A stretch of 5,707 nucleotides of DNA from an uncultured Oscillospiraceae bacterium (GTDB taxonomy: Bacteria > Bacillota > Clostridia > Oscillospirales > Ruminococcaceae). The notes under the pieces are model-generated. The model did no database searches and was not told the origin of the DNA. It saw only the letters and a program-made list of their open reading frames with translations. This document shows, one piece after another, positions 5,686 to 5,707 of this stretch; the first letter of the stretch is position 1, and each line of letters starts with the position of its first letter. Location of the stretch: positions 1 to 5,707 of the forward strand of contig CAKTCT010000076.1 of NCBI GenBank assembly GCA_934539585.1, read 5' to 3'. The position numbers and the translations under genes were made by a program.

Positions 5686-5707
5686 GACCCCAAGAAACCG
5701 CATAACT

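Noticed and set aside
5321..5693. Short open frames across the tRNA-Ser genes on both strands (phrases such as ERVGFEPT, GIRTHGPL, MSEWFKE)
   Set aside because: They are translations of tRNA-Ser sequence or its complement, a well-known source of false proteins in databases.

Overview
The window looks like a chromosomal segment of a GC-rich, gut-type Clostridia, probably Oscillospiraceae (Flavonifractor, Lawsonibacter or Pseudoflavonifractor relatives). This rests on strong G/C third-position bias, Firmicutes-style AGGAG ribosome binding sites, near-consensus sigma-A promoters and the Clostridia-like MnmA and TcdA sequences. The genus is inference. All complete genes are housekeeping-type functions linked to cysteine, sulfur transfer and tRNA.

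Left edge (1-540): an AT-rich strip of about 66 bases carries the last 13 codons of an open frame that resembles the C-terminus of a large serine recombinase. It abuts a 5'-truncated gene on the plus strand. That gene keeps the end of an XRE helix-turn-helix followed by a complete desulfoferrodoxin-like module (Cys4 site plus His/Cys iron site). The arrangement suggests a mobile element inserted inside the DNA-binding domain of a redox-sensing regulator. A very strong hairpin with a U-tract ends this gene.

Middle (604-1838): cysK (O-acetylserine sulfhydrylase) lies on the minus strand, divergent from mnmA. The intergenic region holds two near-consensus sigma-A promoters pointing away from each other, a long dyad over the cysK -10/+1 region, overlapping palindromes between the promoters, and a foldable mnmA leader.

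Right (1839-5400): an apparent four-gene operon, mnmA, a GNAT acetyltransferase, tcdA and a NifS/IscS-type cysteine desulfurase. The gaps are 18 and 19 bases, then a 4-base ATGA overlap, and a compound terminator follows. The biochemical thread is that CysK makes cysteine, the desulfurase takes sulfur from it, MnmA puts sulfur on U34 of tRNAs for Lys, Glu and Gln, and TcdA cyclises t6A37 to ct6A.

Far right (5401-5707): a separate promoter drives two tRNA-Ser genes, anticodons UGA and GCU, each with an encoded CCA. The GCU species reads A-starting codons and is a plausible substrate of TcdA. No CRISPR array or complete mobile element is visible. The most unusual items are the disrupted HTH-desulfoferrodoxin fusion with its insertion junction, and the tRNA-sulfur operon with a somewhat divergent desulfurase.
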